DNA from: Straminergon stramineum
Lineage: Eukaryota > Streptophyta > Bryopsida > Hypnales > Calliergonaceae
Direction of reading: 5' to 3'
Assembly (NCBI GenBank): GCA_963920665.1
Contig: OY987268.1
Location: 17,734,501-17,798,500 of the forward strand
DNA length: 64,000 nt
Made by a program: the position numbers and the translations under genes. Below, piece after piece: positions 1 through 13,400 of this stretch; the first letter of the stretch is position 1; each line of letters opens with the position of its first letter. The notes below the pieces were generated by a model. The model saw only the letters and a list, made by a program, of their open reading frames with translations, did not search any database and was not told the DNA's origin.

Positions 1-3000
1 CGGCCTCCCATAGTTGAGTATTTGAGTAGAGGAGAGCCATTGGCCCAATGCCAACGCCCGGGATCAAATTCAAGGGATGAAACAACCCCAACAAACAAAA
101 ATTGAGGTGGCCGGTTTCAGCCCTTCTGAACGTGAACGATGTGGATCCGACGAACAAAGCCTCGGTAACTCAACGCAACCTCAACAATTGAAAGAAGGGA
201 AAGTTGTCTAGATATCTTCCCAACTGTAAATTAGGGTATGGCATCGGGGAGAAAAAACCCTTGAGGTAGTGAGTGAATCATGTTCTGAATTGTACTAGCA
301 AGCTTCCACATGACTAGTGGAAGGGGGTCCTCATGATGAGCAAAGATGCCAATCCAATCACCTTTCAACCCTGTTGTCGCTTGAGCAATAAGCATGTGGG
401 TCCAATCTGGTGGAATCAGGGATATCATGAAGAGCCACTAATTACGCTCCTCAACCATGAGGGAGAATCTCAAAGCGAGTACATCCCACGGTACAAAGGC
501 ATGTAGTTGGAGGTCCCATAGATCCCCAATAGTTCTCAGGCCATTTTGTCCTAGTTGGCAGGCACGTTCTAAAGAGAAGTTAAAATTGGAACCGATGAAG
601 GTAGAGGCCCACCAAATGCTAGTGGTGAGCACCTCATCCTTGTTCGTTGGGGGTGTGGGATCGATGTACTTGACAATTCGACGCCACGTCGATGTAATTT
701 GGTTCTAGACAGGAGAGCCTCTTGTGATTGACGGTCGATGGATCATAAGCCATGTTGAAGACGGATACCAGTAGCCTTGTTGGGGGTGGGGTTTCATTCT
801 ATAGATTCAATGTTGAAGGAGAATTTTAAGCCCCAAGATCCCTGGTTCTACAACAAAGAGCACCCATTTCGCGAGAAGGGCCGTAAGGGAAACTTCAGGA
901 TCAAGTATCTTGAGCCCTCCAATCATTTTGGGCAAGCAACAGTCAAACCAACACACCTGAGTATAAGAGGTGTGTTTAGAACCACTCTAAAGAAAGTTTC
1001 GCAAATTGCACCGAATGGACCTCAAGGCGTGGATCGAGCCACTCTAGATGGCGATGAAGTAGTAAATAGTGGAGAGCAGGATTGCACTAACCACCGTTAC
1101 TCTGCTTGCAAGCGAAAGGCGTTGAGTTGTCCAATAGGTTAGCTTCCTTGAGATCTTTTGTTGAAGAAAACTATCAATGTCCGGAGTCCCCAGAGAAATG
1201 CCAAACGGCACTCCCAATAGTGTTGATAGTGACCCGGGGGGTGCCCAGGAGAGGCTAAACTGGTCCAACCAGTCTGGCGCAAGAAGCGAAGAAAACCAAT
1301 AGCCAAGGCTTTTGGTCCAATTAATAGATAAGCCCAATGCTAGGCCAAAATGTTCGAGAAGGATGGTATTCCTTAAATCCGCTTCCTATCCCCGAATGGA
1401 GAAGCCGATATCATCTACATATTGGGATAGTAGTTGTTGGATGTCACTCAATGGGAGTTGGATTCCATGAATTCTATCCAACTGAACTTCCTCCTTAGCA
1501 GTCATATTGAGGGCTTCCTCAATTAAGAGAAAGAGGTCAGGCGCAAGGGGGCAACCCTACCTTACGCCTCTCATGATCGGGAACTGGGCAGTGGCTTGTC
1601 CATTCAAAAGTATTGCCGCTGAGGCATCGTTGAGAAGCATTTGAACCCAATGAGAGAATGGTGTAGGAATACCAATTTTCCCCATTACTTTGAACAAGAT
1701 ATCCCAGGAAATGACGTCATAGGCTTTAGTAAAATCTAGTTTCAGAAATATGAGGTCTTGGTTTGATTCTTTGGCCCAGTCTACAATTTCATATTGTAGG
1801 AGGACATTATCTAAGATATACCAAAGTGGAAGGAAGGCGGACTGATCAGGGCTTATAATATCTTTAAGGATGCTTTGTAACCTAAATTGGAGGGTTTTTG
1901 CTAAGATTTTATAGAAGACACTGAGCAAAGTAATTGGGCACCAATTGGTTAGGTAAGTGGGGTCACCTGATTTGGATAAAAGGGTGATGACTACAGATGT
2001 CATGCCAGAGGGTAATTTTCCAATGAAGATAGCTAATTGCAGCATCTCTATGAAATCATCCCCAAGCAAGTCCCAAAACTAAAGAAAAAATTTAGTGGTC
2101 ACACTGTCCGGACCAGGGCTACGCCCTTTGGCCATCAAAAGCAAGGCTCGATGAAGTTTGGCTTTAGAGATTGGTTGCTCCAATTGGTGAGTCATGGCGC
2201 TGTTGAGTTGGTGCGATACACTTGCTAAAATAGACTCTCTCGCAGTCAAAATCTCAGCGGTAATTACTTCCTAGGTATAGAGGTTACTATAGAATTCAAT
2301 GCAATGGTTTCTAGATCACTACGTTGTGATGGCGCAAGCCTTGGTTATCCCGAAGTTCGGAGATGATCGATGATTTCGGGAATTCTCGAACAGCTTTCTG
2401 AAAGAACTCAGTGGAAAGTTTGTCACCGAAGAGTCGCCATCGGGCCTGAGACTAGATCTTGCGTCTTTCCAGCTTCTGGGATTCAAGGCCCACCAATTGA
2501 GCTTTGGTGGAGTGGACTTCTGCTTGGAGCTGTGCTGATTGAGGCGAGGTCTGAAGGAATCTAGTTGAGGTGTCAAGTTTGATGCTAAGGGCCTGTTCTA
2601 ATTGGCGAGAGTATTGGGCCCGGCAGATACAATAGTATTTATACTTACGGGTGACTAGTTTGAGTTTGGTGAAGAAAGAGGCATGTCTTGCGGAATTTGT
2701 CCAAACTATACAGATCAGTTGATCAGCTGCATCAAAATGTTTGGAGGACATAATCCATCGACTTGGGTAGGGCGTAGTCTGGGCTAGTTCAATGACTAAC
2801 GAGATAGGACAATGGTCTGATCTGGTGTGATCACCACGAATTTGATATTCCAGAATTTTCCGAGGGCTCAAGGCGGAGTGAGGGAAGATATAGAACCTGC
2901 CAAGGCGAGCCATGACTCGAGTGCCATCGTGGCAAGCATTGTCCCATGAGTAGGAGAGGCTTAGAGATGTCCGCGGGTACTCTTCCACTTGAAGCGAAGT

Positions 3001-3546
3001 TTTAAAAGCGTTGAACAAGAGTCGTTCTTGGGCTGGCATGGTTTTGCCGCAGGTGCACGATTTGTCACTTCAGCTTTCAACCACGTTAAATTCACCTAGC
3101 ACGATCCAGCGACAAGTTGTCAGGAGCTTGCGACTCAAAGTCTCCTAGAGAACTCGACGTCTATGAGGCTCATGTGGGGCGTATAGGTTGAAGAACCCTA
3201 AATCGCCCCCTAGTATTCGTGATAGGATAAACCAATGAATCCTACCACTAAACAGAGATCCATGTTGTGAAATGGAGCTGGCCCATCTCAGAGAGATAAA
3301 AGACGCAACCCCGCCTTTCCCTTCTTGATCACCTCCGAGAGTGTAACTAGGCTCTGCCTCGATGCAAAAAGTTGTGGCTCGTTTCCATAACTATCGCCCA
3401 ATGTTCAAAGTACTATTGCCTCTAAGTTTATGTTCCTGAATGAAAAGTAAATCTACTAGATTCCGCTTAATGTAATTTCAAAGGTTATCCACTGCGGTCA
3501 AGTCATTAAGGCCTTGGGCGTTTTGAGAAAGGATTCGAAGCTTCAT
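1..3546 (-). pseudogene. LINE ORF2: endonuclease plus reverse transcriptase, broken
   Basis: The protein would nick target DNA and copy the element RNA at the nick. The start is taken at ATG 3546, where the translation opens with MKLRILSQNAQGLND, the usual first endonuclease block, followed by LLFIQEHKL (the QE.K block). The endonuclease end shows SDHCPISL near 2.8 kb. Reverse transcriptase blocks follow: a KLDFTKAYD region near 1.7 kb, the RQGCPLAP block reading R-stop-GCPLAP at 1557, and the catalytic YVDD at 1411-1422. LSLASRVTVV near 1.1 kb and an L..IGDLWD-type tail near 0.5 kb match the C-terminal part of plant LINE ORF2. Several frameshifts and stops interrupt it. The 3' end may lie beyond the window. 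Confidence 0.88.
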
Positions 3547-4024
3547 GAAGAGTTCGAGCCGAGAGATTTCCAAGCGCTCTCTACGCGGTCTGTGAATTTG
3601 GTCCTCCTATATCCCCATGCATCCAAACTACGATTAGTAGTAATTAATTCAACTCTGTCTTGCGGATGTTGGGACTGTTCCCCCCTACGCTTCCTTGCTG
3701 AAGATTTGATGTTACATACGGATAAGCCGACTCTGGCTGGACTCTCAGAAGGCAATGGAGCTTTAGTAGGCCATGTAGAGAGGGAGCCTGTAATGTGTTG
3801 AAAGAGGCAGATGGCTAGGGATGAACCATTGTTGCTCAATGGAAAGTCTGGTGGAATTGGGCCTCTAGGTTCTAAAAGATTTACCAAGGCATCTTCAAAC
3901 AATTCTTCATCAGGATGTGGATCAAGTGATTGGGGAAGGATTCTATGTTTCCTATTTCGAAATGCCTAAGAGACAACCGCCATAGCTTGATCTAAATTGG
4001 GTAGCGGGTTTGTTGAAGGAGCAG

Positions 4025-5599
4025 CTAGGAAGTTGGAGTGAGTGAGTTGGTCATTGGGCGATGGGTTGGGAAGAGGGCCAATTCTCTCTTGACGATCTGG
4101 GTCCTTTCTGCTTTGAAGAGAAAAGGGTTCGATCTGAGCTGCTCTAGGTGCCTCTGGGATAGAGGGAGGGCAAGCGAGGGGAATGGGTGAACAATGATTG
4201 AGGTATGGGGAGAATTGGGAAGCGGGATTTCCACCTCCATGGGGATAGTCTTAGGCAGGGCATTGGAGGTCACGGTGGTGTGAAAATTGGAGATGTGGAG
4301 GGGGTTATGGAAGGGCATAAGTTTTGGGGGCAAGGGTAGCTGATCTTGGGTATGCAGTTGGGGTGAATTGGGTAATGAGGTTTGGGGAGGATTAGGTGGG
4401 GGTCCAGCGATGTCGACCGTCAGAGCATGGGTAGGGGGAGAGCGGGCGTGAGAGGCATGACTGGTGGGCTCCGATTGTGGGCGAGGCACCACAGGTTCCT
4501 CTCGTCTTCGCTCCGTAGAGACTCAGCATGCCTAGTAGTGGCTTGAACTGGTGGGAGAAGGAGATTTCCTCAAGAGACGACCCTGACGACGAGACGGAAT
4601 GGGGAAGAAGCCGTTCGCATCAGGCATTGGCGAGGGTTGGGGTGTAAGGTGACGACAAAACTAATGTCGATTGTAGTGCCGACCAGTAGAGTTCCTGGAG
4701 AAGCCACTATTAGCAGGGCGGGGGGGTGAGGTCTTGGGACCTCTGATGTTGCCCTACTCTGCCTGGCGGGCAAGATGCTCGTACTAATTCTAGGGGTTCA
4801 TGTGCATGTTTTCTTGGATTTTTGTGGTGCAGGCTATGGTGGGGTGGGTTACAGCTTGGCAGTTGCGGCAGAGCAATTGGAGGCCTTTGTAGGAAACCAG
4901 GATTTCAGTGCAGCCATCATCCATGTTGTCAAGTAAAAGTTTGGTTGTCCATCCTTGTGAAAGATCAAGGGTGATGCAAAACTTGTGATCACTAATGGCT
5001 GGGAGAAGGATGTCAATTGATAAAACCCTACCTAGGGTACCTGTGATGGATGAAGAAAATGAAATATATTCAAGTGGTAATCCAATGAGGGACAACCAAC
5101 AAGGGAAGAATAGGCCTATAGGTGAGGAAGGATTGAAAGAAGTCTGCTAAGGTTGGTAGGTTGTTGTGCCACCTGCAAAGCTATGGAGGGGGAGATTTAA
5201 AACCTTTATAACCGCCGCACTGGAATCAAGTTTCACGTAATGGAACCCACCCCCAGTTGGCTTCTATAAAACCACATAGTTTGGAGAGATCTTGCGCCCT
5301 AAATCTGCCAGCCAAGCTTGGATGGTGGAGCCAGCAACTTGTCTCCTAACAAAGCACACAATCACAATGTGCTCTTTCAAATGAGAAATTTCTTGCCCAA
5401 GGGCAATAGAATCTACAGTGTAAAATGGGAGTGGCTTACTGGATTGAATGAAGCATCCTTCCTAGTTCCATTGTAAGGGAGATGGAAGAGATTCCCCAGC
5501 CGTTGCTGAAAACGGGTTAAGGCGACTCTGTGGAGGAGAGGGCATAGCTTGCAGGTGTGGGTCGAGGCCATGGCCGTCCCGTTCCTTGGGCTGATCCAT
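4025..5599 (-). pseudogene. LINE ORF1: DUF4283-like nucleic-acid-binding protein, broken
   Basis: ORF1 proteins of plant L1 elements coat the element RNA. ATG 5599 opens a reading frame (MDQPKERDG...) that continues with several stops. A DUF4283-like stretch, including GLPLEYISF and GRVLSID, lies near 5.1-5.0 kb. A perfect CX2CX4HX4C zinc knuckle (CRNCQAVTHPTIAC) follows at about 4870-4829. A proline-rich tail runs from about 4.77 to 4.03 kb. The order DUF4283, CCHC, proline-rich region and then ORF2 is standard for this group. Several internal stops (for example near 5.46 and 5.27 kb) and frame changes show the copy is dead. Confidence 0.8.
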
Positions 5600-5820
5600 A
5601 TGAGCTAGAGGTTGCACCTGGTGTGGAGGGGCGCTCGTGGCTTGACTGTTGCAGTTCTGCCACTAGCGCTGACCTCCCTTGGCCTGGTCCTAACTCGCAG
5701 CCGCTCCTTGTGCAGTAGAGTGATCACGTCATGCGTGTCACACGTGTTGACGATGGAGCTCCAAAAACTGGTCAACAAAATAGTGTCTTTCGTTCTTGAC
5801 GATATCTTTGTATGATCCCA

Positions 5821-6109
5821 TCTCTAAAAAACAAAAAAAACTAAGAGAAATTCACTAATTACTACTTAACCTGATCCGCTAGGGTTAGGGTTCAGAAGCA
5901 ATGTGATAAAAGCTCACAGTGTAAGTCTAAATAGTCCATTTCAGATTCTAGAACCACCACTTGTATGCCTAAGGTATACGTAGAGCGACACCAGAGCAAC
6001 ACTCTTCCGAAATAGGTGATGTTCTTGAGGGATCTCAAGAAGGTCTGTAAGTCAACGCCACACGAGCTTCACCTACGACCAACACCGCTGCTCCAACCGG
6101 TCATATGTC
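5821..6109. other. LINE 5' flank, no gene seen
   Basis: This stretch between the LINE and the next repeat has no coding potential I can support. An A-rich run at 5826-5840 marks the LINE upstream side. Confidence 0.4.
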
Positions 6110-6270
6110 TATAATCTTTTTTTCATCTACAAATTTGGCGATTTCATCCAAGATTTTTTTCTAATTTGAAGTTTTTAGCAAAAAACTTCACAATTTTTTG
6201 CCATTTTAAGCCAAATTGTTTTTTTCTAGTGCAATCTCGTACCAAAAAGTCTAAAACAAAAAGCCTTATT
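6110..6270 (-). repeat. Short inverted relative of the 18.7-21.2 kb element
   Basis: Read on the minus strand, this segment shares blocks with both ends of the 2.46-kb element at 18737-21197. The block TTGCACTAGAAAAAAA with an AATTTGGCT...GGCAAAA continuation matches about 18770-18850. A GATGAAATC-CCAAATT block matches about 21025-21060. It looks like an internally deleted copy in the opposite orientation. Outer ends are approximate because I found no target duplication. Confidence 0.55.
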
Positions 6271-6736
6271 TTATTCCTTTAGTTCTTTGTTGTGTCACTT
6301 GCCTCCCTAGATTGCTTGTGGTTGGACTCTTATTCTCTTCATTTGTGCAATAAAGGTTCCTTTGCTTGTCTCCAAAAAAAATTAGAGGATCATTATGAGA
6401 ATTAACATACATCACTACTCGTGTAGCTTGGCATACTATTTTTCATAACATGACTCTATTTTTACATGACCTAGTACATTTCAATGTATGTTGTATTTAA
6501 TCCTTTTATGTTTTATAGAATTTTTTGTTATGAATTTTTATAGCTTTCTTGAGGGAAAGGAATCCTTTGCTTCTTGTGAATTACGGGTCTACTCTCTTTT
6601 TAAAATCTTTAGTTCAAGTTGACTTATAAAGATGAAACCATGAAGCACCAATTGATTATGTTGTATTTGAGGATAGTACTCATAGTATTTTGAGCTTTTG
6701 GAAAAAAATATTGAAAAATAAAGAAAATATGGATAA
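6271..6736. other. AT-rich intergenic stretch, nothing recognised
   Basis: No ORF, RNA gene or repeat relationship that I can support was seen here. Confidence 0.4.
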
Positions 6737-6740
6737 TTAA

Positions 6741-7378
6741 CCCCTTAATGCCCAAGGCCTATCTGGAGCTTCTTGAAATTTGCTCTAAATTGAATAAAAA
6801 GTCAACATTTTCATAAGTTGTACCAATTTCTTTTGAATTGTAATTGTACAAATTCAAACTAGACATGTTAGAGATCACATAGGAAAAGAAAACATAACAA
6901 TATCACTTACAGATTGAAAGATTATAATGTTTGATCATGAAGGTGTAAAAACTATGAAAATTTTTCAATTCACTTTTTGCATGTCAACTCTAAAAAGTTA
7001 GTCACTTAAAAGATATGAAGTTATAGGGCCTAGCATGCACAAATCCAATCAATTTATGGTTTTTCAAAATCTATTCTACAAGTTTTTTAAATGAAGTTCT
7101 AAATGTCATTTTGCCTCCAAGATCTAGTGTATTTGAGGCTCATTTTCAAGAGCCCACAATACTACAGGAAGTCAAGATTGCATTGGGTATCCTTGCACAC
7201 AATCTTCAATAGAAAAACCATAATCCTTTATTTTTAAGATCAACTTTTTGATCCTAAAACTAGACTTCAAAAAGAATTCTCCAAAAATATAAACTAATAA
7301 TAATAGCAATTTGGTTGGGTTTTACTTAACTTCAAAGTTTTCCAAACACCACATTTGGATGCCTTGGGCATTTAGAGG
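6741..7378. mobile_element. TTAA-flanked non-autonomous element, 638 bp
   Basis: The termini are inverted repeats: CCCCTTAATGCCCAAGGC on the left and the complement of CCTCTAAATGCCCAAGGC on the right. TTAA flanks both sides (6737-6740 and 7379-7382). It has no coding capacity. A second, opposite-orientation and heavily interrupted copy occupies roughly 17430-21336. CCY termini with TTAA duplication are the hallmark of piggyBac-type elements in established classifications. Assignment here is inference, because no transposase is present. Confidence 0.75.
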
Positions 7379-7382
7379 TTAA

Positions 7383-10300
7383 TAGAAAATTACTAAATAC
7401 ATATTTCCAAAAATTTAGGCCTAAAATAAATTTACACCAAAACTTTTGTGCAATAGAAATTTTCATGAAAATAGCTTTTTTGTTTAATTTCTAGAAATAA
7501 ATGAAAATATTAAAAAATAAATTTAAAAAATAAGAAAATTTTATCAACTTCATGAAGATGAGATTTTACTAAAGAATTTATAGAAAGATATTTTTCAATG
7601 TCTAAAATTGCTCGCACAATAAAGCATTTCTTGCATCTATGTGGAGTCCAAAAAAAATTTAGAATTCCTTGAACAAAAAGTTTTAAACCTAGTAAAATAA
7701 TAGGGCATCTAAATTTCCAAGAAAAATATCATTCTTTTGGACTCATTACAATACTGAAAACTACTAAAATCTAAAATGTGATAAATTAAAGAAATAGAGT
7801 GTTATATTATAAAGAAAATAAAATTATAAAAATTATATATTTACTTTGGTAATGTACCATTCACTTATATTATGAAATTCAAGTATAATGATAAAAATCC
7901 TGAGAAATTAAGCTCCATTTTGCATTGGGTGTGCAACATGTGATTGGACAATTGTTTTGTACTTTCACCTATGAATAGTGGGCCTCTATATTGAAAAATC
8001 ATTTAATTCTATATATTTTGATATAACGGAAGGATTCCTATGCATCCCTATTCAAGAATATTATTTTTGATTGGTTGTAGTATTCACATGAATATAAATG
8101 GTGAAATGCATAAATATAGAACTATTTAAGAAAACAAACAACCTAACTATATTTTGCCAAACACATACCATTCATGCCATTAATTATCCTTTTCATATGT
8201 AATCTTCATCCACCATTTTTCTTATTGCTCAATTGCCTTGTTAATTTAGGGTTTAAATAGAAGGACTCAGACAAGAAGACTCTTCAGGATTGAGATGAAG
8301 GTACCCTACATAGATCTATGGTTACAAACTACTAAAAAGTCCACAAACCAAACTATGGCACACCCTCTCCTTTTACTTCGGCTCACAACATATGCAATTG
8401 AATTACAATGGAATTGTAATCAAGAAGTTTAAGTGGCTACTTGCATTCCAAAGGAGCAAGTGGAAGAATTCTTTCATATTTCTTGGAGCGCAATCAACCA
8501 CAATTGCTCTAATTGTGGTAATTATGAATAGTTATCTTTTCATTTGTGTTATTATTTATTACAACTTAGAATGCATTCTTCTTGATTTCAAATTACTATC
8601 ATTTTTTTTAGTCCAATTCAACTTAGTGGATCTTGGCATACATTCTTTTCTACACATGATAAGTTTTGCATATGATTTTCATCTGAATTAATTTTTTGGA
8701 ATTTTTAATATGAGACTCTTTGTGATTTGACTCATTTGAGGGGATGCACATGGCTATGACTGCTCTTGTCAATTGCTCTTTATCTAAGTGGTGAAGTAAT
8801 TTTATAGAGTTATTTATGTGCATTTTTGGTTTATTGACATTTGACAAGCTTAACTTCAAGAAGTTTGTATATTTTCAAGTGTTGTCAAATGAGCAAAATT
8901 TGAGTTGCACAAATGATTGTCAAAGGAAAAGAAAAATTCTACACAAACAATGGTGCTTACAAATTCTCTTTACAAGCACTGTTTGACTTGTCTACTATTT
9001 TCTTGTTTTCCAAAGTGCAATCAACCTCAATAGCTCTTCAAAACCACATTGCTTTTAACATTGTAAAATTAGAGAGCTTATTCACTTGAATATTTTTTGA
9101 TAATACTTGAAAAATCCAAGTTTTTTTTATTTTAGGGCATTGTAAAATGAAAAATATATGAGGATATATTTGGAATGTAGAAGAGAATTGGAAGGAAAAA
9201 AATGATTACTTGAATGCTTGATGATCAAAGCCTTTGCATGGGTAAATGTGTTCAATTTGTGTTTTATTTTTGTGTATGTCTATTTGCTTAAGACAACATA
9301 TGTGGTGAAATATGACAAAGCGATAGAACATTTTCCTAGGCAAAGGGGAATTGGTAAATACGTTTATGAAAAAGTCAAATAAAGAAGAAATATGTGAATG
9401 AAAGCTATTGTTATGTTAGAAATTAGATTGCACATTTTCATGGAAGGATATAGCTAAAATAAATAAGAAAGATTCAAGCAACCTCAAGAAATTTTTTGTT
9501 TTTGTAAGTATAGGGCTTACTTGTCAAAAATTGGATGAAATTAATTGTATATTTTTTGTTGAATGTCTAATTCTCAAGGTGTAAAAAGCCTAGTGTCAAA
9601 TAGAAAGTTGGATACAAATTTTGCAAAAATACAACCCTACATTTGAGTGGATATATTATTAGTTGCAAGTTATAAGCCAAAAAATTTAAACATCCATGAG
9701 CCATTATTGAAATGGAAAGCCACTCTCAAAGGAAATAGTGTAAATAGATATAGTTAGTTAACTAGTTGATAGAATGAAATAGCAAGAATTTTGTATCCAA
9801 GGTCTTTGAATAATATATGCATTCATTCAAGGTTTTTCTTTGTGGAATGATAAATTGTGTCATGTATAGTCCTTAGAAAATTCAATCTAAAGTGTGCTTA
9901 GATTGCCAAAGTCTCTAAATTTTGTATTGTGGTTGTACATGGTCTACTTCAAATATATTTGATTTTTTCATTAAGCTAAAATTTCCAAGTGTTACATTTG
10001 TAGAGAAAACTATCAGCAAGGTCATTAGGCTTGCACTTTGAAACTACTTCAAGAAGCTATATGTGGTTAATTGACAAGACTACATAAAGTAAGAGACTAG
10101 TCAATGATATTGAAGACAAACTTATTATGATCAAAATTTATAAATCAAATCACGAATGGAATCATTATGAAATGATTTGAAGAGATTCTGAATCCAAGAG
10201 AGAAAAAATGAGTACTATTCACATGAACCATCAAAACAATAGATCATATTCCAATTTGGATGAGTTAATTGCAATCATGGAAGATAATTTTTGTGCCTAT

Positions 10301-10482
10301 TGAAGGAGACTTAAGAAATAGCAATGATGATATGCAAGTTTAAACAATGTGAGACAAGAATGCCCCTTCAAACTCCAACAAATATGAATGTTGTCAAAGA
10401 ATAGAAACTCAAGCATAAGCACTACCATGGTAGTGAAAACACTAATGATATAAATGATTTGTACTTGTTGAAGACCTTCAAT
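7383..10482. other. AT-rich intergenic DNA upstream of the Sfi1-repeat gene
   Basis: No convincing gene is visible in these 3.1 kb. An open frame continues from 10405 into the next gene in phase with its first exon, so a further upstream exon or an earlier start cannot be excluded. The promoter of that gene must lie here but I could not pinpoint it. Confidence 0.4.
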
Positions 10483-13400
10483 ATGGCCAATGAAGAGGAA
10501 AACAACATGAAAGGGGCCGACTTAAATCCACCTCCACCTCCACCAAATTTTCCAAAAGGTCGAAAACCATCAAGTGGAACAGATATAGGATTTGAAGAAA
10601 GTACTTCTGTTTCAGAGGTTGCACCATCTGAGGCACCAATTGTTGATGCTCTAGATTCCTCTACCATAGCCCGAGGATCAATACAAGGATCAACGCGAGG
10701 GTCAACCTTAAAAAGAGGTAGCATAGGAGATGAACCTGATAGTAGAAGGCGGAAAACGAGTAGCTCAATGTCAATATTAAAAGTTCGAGAATCAACAACC
10801 ATGGATGGAAAACCACCTCGAAAGCAATGGGGTTCAAGACATGTTTCTAAAGGTTTAGATGGTTTTGATTTAGATAATCCAGAAGTGAAAGAATTGTTGC
10901 GTAGATTAAAAGAAGCAGAAGAAAGCACTAGTAGTAGCAACAGCCATACTAAGCCTCTTTCTCCAAAACCTCGTGAATACCATCGTGGAATTAAGGTTGA
11001 TCTAAAAAATTCTTTTAATATATAACTTGTACAAATGTAGATTCATAGTTAAAGAAATTTGAACATTTAAAAGCCATGACAATTTTGACAACTTTTTTGT
11101 CTTAAATTTCATGCAATTTTGTAATATATTGTATTTTGCATGAAATTTATTTGGCCATTATTAACTTTGAAATAGGGCAGGCACTTTACAGGGCAGTACA
11201 AGAGAATGAAATGCCTATGCGGATGGCATATGAACAATTGGATGAACTTGCTGCTAATGCAGAGCGTGTTAAGTTTGCAATTGAAACAAACCGGTCTCTA
11301 CTCACTCTTCAGGTATTTTATAACTACCAACACAATGCAACAATACTAAGAACAAAAGAATGACTAAAGTAGAGGTAAAAAAATAATATTTCTTATTTCA
11401 TACTAAATTAATCATTTAATTATCAGGTGAAAAAAGCCAATGAGAGAATTCTACGAGTTGCATTTATGGCCTGGACATTGGAAGTTGGATACCAAAAACA
11501 TAAGAGATGGCAAATGAGAAGGGCCCTTGCGTGGTCAATAAGAAGCTTGGTATCACGTGTATTCAAAGGCTTGTGTCAAATAAAGAACATTGGCAAGAAA
11601 AGGAGGCGATTTGAAACTTCAGTTAGAAATATTCTTCAACGTCGAAAACTAGCCTTAGCATGGTATACTCTTTTGAATATAAAAATGGCATTGAAAAAAT
11701 TCATAATCAAGAGAGATTTAAATCAAGTGGATTTTTTGGTTCATTTATTGTAATGACAATAAATTGGTTATAGGAATGTGTGGAGGGAAATCATTGTTGA
11801 AATACATCGCAAGCATCAAGAAATGAAGTAAATCTACTTCTCATGCTTGTAACTTACTTATTTTCTTGTATACTTCTAACACTTTAGTCTTTCAAAACAT
11901 CCTAAACATGAAGCTATTTTGTTAGTGTATTATGTCATTGTTGTTGCGTATGAGAAAAACATTTGTATATTACATGTATGGTGTATTTGCCAATAAGTTT
12001 TTGTCTAAAACATTCTATGTGACATTCATAAATGGAAGTGTGGATGCAATGATTTAATCTCATTGCACTACAAATGCCAAAACAAGACTTTAGATAGGAA
12101 GGTCATTAATAGATAATTGGGCAAGAAATACATCATATACCATTTTAAAAATCTTTCAAAAGTATATTCTCACCACAATACATGAATATATATAGGAAAG
12201 AAAAAAAATTGTTGAAGAGTATAGACAAAAAGTTCAGAGAAGATATGGCTAAGCGTGCCATTGTAGTCATGAGACGATCACAATTACGTCGCTACTTTCG
12301 TTTTTTTCAGGTTTTTCTTTGCATAACCAAAGTAGTCATAACAATCAAGAATGTTCAAATAAAAGCTCCACAACTTTTATTTTATTAAGAAAGAACTTTG
12401 AACTTATTGATGCTTCTAAGATTAGTAGGTTGACTTTTTCACCAAATACATATATAAAAGTTGATAAAAAAAGTCGGATTGCAGGAAGGAGTGGAAGCAA
12501 GGATGCAAGCACGAACATTTCTAAAACAAATATTGATCCTCCTCCTTAAAAAATGTGTTTTTCGTGCATTTGTTGCACTTAGAGATGTTGCTCAAAGGAG
12601 AACACATAATCAAATTTTCATCAAGTAAAGCCTTAGCACTACCTAAATAAATCTCTACCCTATCTTTGCAATGGAACTTACTTTAAATTTTGCACAACAC
12701 ATCTTTATTTTGTTGTATGCGAGTATTTTGTGACTTGAACAAGATTTAGGATATTCAAGTGCTTCATCCAACCACTTGATTCTGTACAACTTTGTGAAGT
12801 ACAAGCATTTGGTAGTATGAATGTAAATACTAGTAGACATTTTATGTAACTAAAAAATGTCATTATCATATAGGAGAACAGAGCCAGGGTACGCATGATG
12901 GTGCTTAAGAAGTGTTTTAAGGGTTGGTGGAAGTTGTTCATTAAAAACCAATATTTGCGTCGTTCAACTCAAGAAAATAATTTATTGCACTCAATGTTTT
13001 ATAAATGGTACACTTGGATCAAATATAAGAAGTACAAAAGAAGGCAATTGACTTGTAATATAAAGAAGTTAGAGCACAAAATGGTAAATCGAATGTTTCT
13101 AGCGTATTTGGATGTTGTTAAAGAACATAAGTGTATTCGTGGTCTTGTGACCCGCCAATTGAGGAAATCGGGTAGAAGACTTTTGAATCGGTGCTTTCAA
13201 GCTTGGATTTCTTTCATGCAGGTTTAATTCTCATTATTCCACTATATACGTGCGAGAATAATTGTTTATGACAAACTAACCAAATTTGATAGTACACAAT
13301 ATATGGATATGAGGAAGAATTGGTAAAGTCAAATGATTAGATATGTATAGGGTTGAATAATGGTGCAGCTAGCTTTTTCAAGAATGTTGTATTAAGAAAT

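Larger units (their letters stand above)
1..5820 (-). mobile_element. Degenerate plant L1-type LINE retrotransposon
   Basis: A non-LTR retrotransposon lies on the minus strand, with its 5' side near 5.8 kb and its 3' side running off the left edge of the window. Reading leftwards one meets an ORF1 with a DUF4283-like region and a CCHC zinc knuckle (5599-4025). An ORF2 follows, with apurinic endonuclease, reverse transcriptase and a C-terminal region (3546 to the edge). Both ORFs are broken by frameshifts and stops, so this copy cannot be autonomous. No poly(A) end or target duplication is visible because the 3' end lies outside. The region is more GC-rich than the DNA to its right, as expected of an inserted coding element. 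Confidence 0.9.

Noticed and set aside
8392..8859. Open frames of 69-99 codons in the AT-rich spacer
   Set aside because: They are hydrophobic, low-complexity, overlapping on both strands and without family features.
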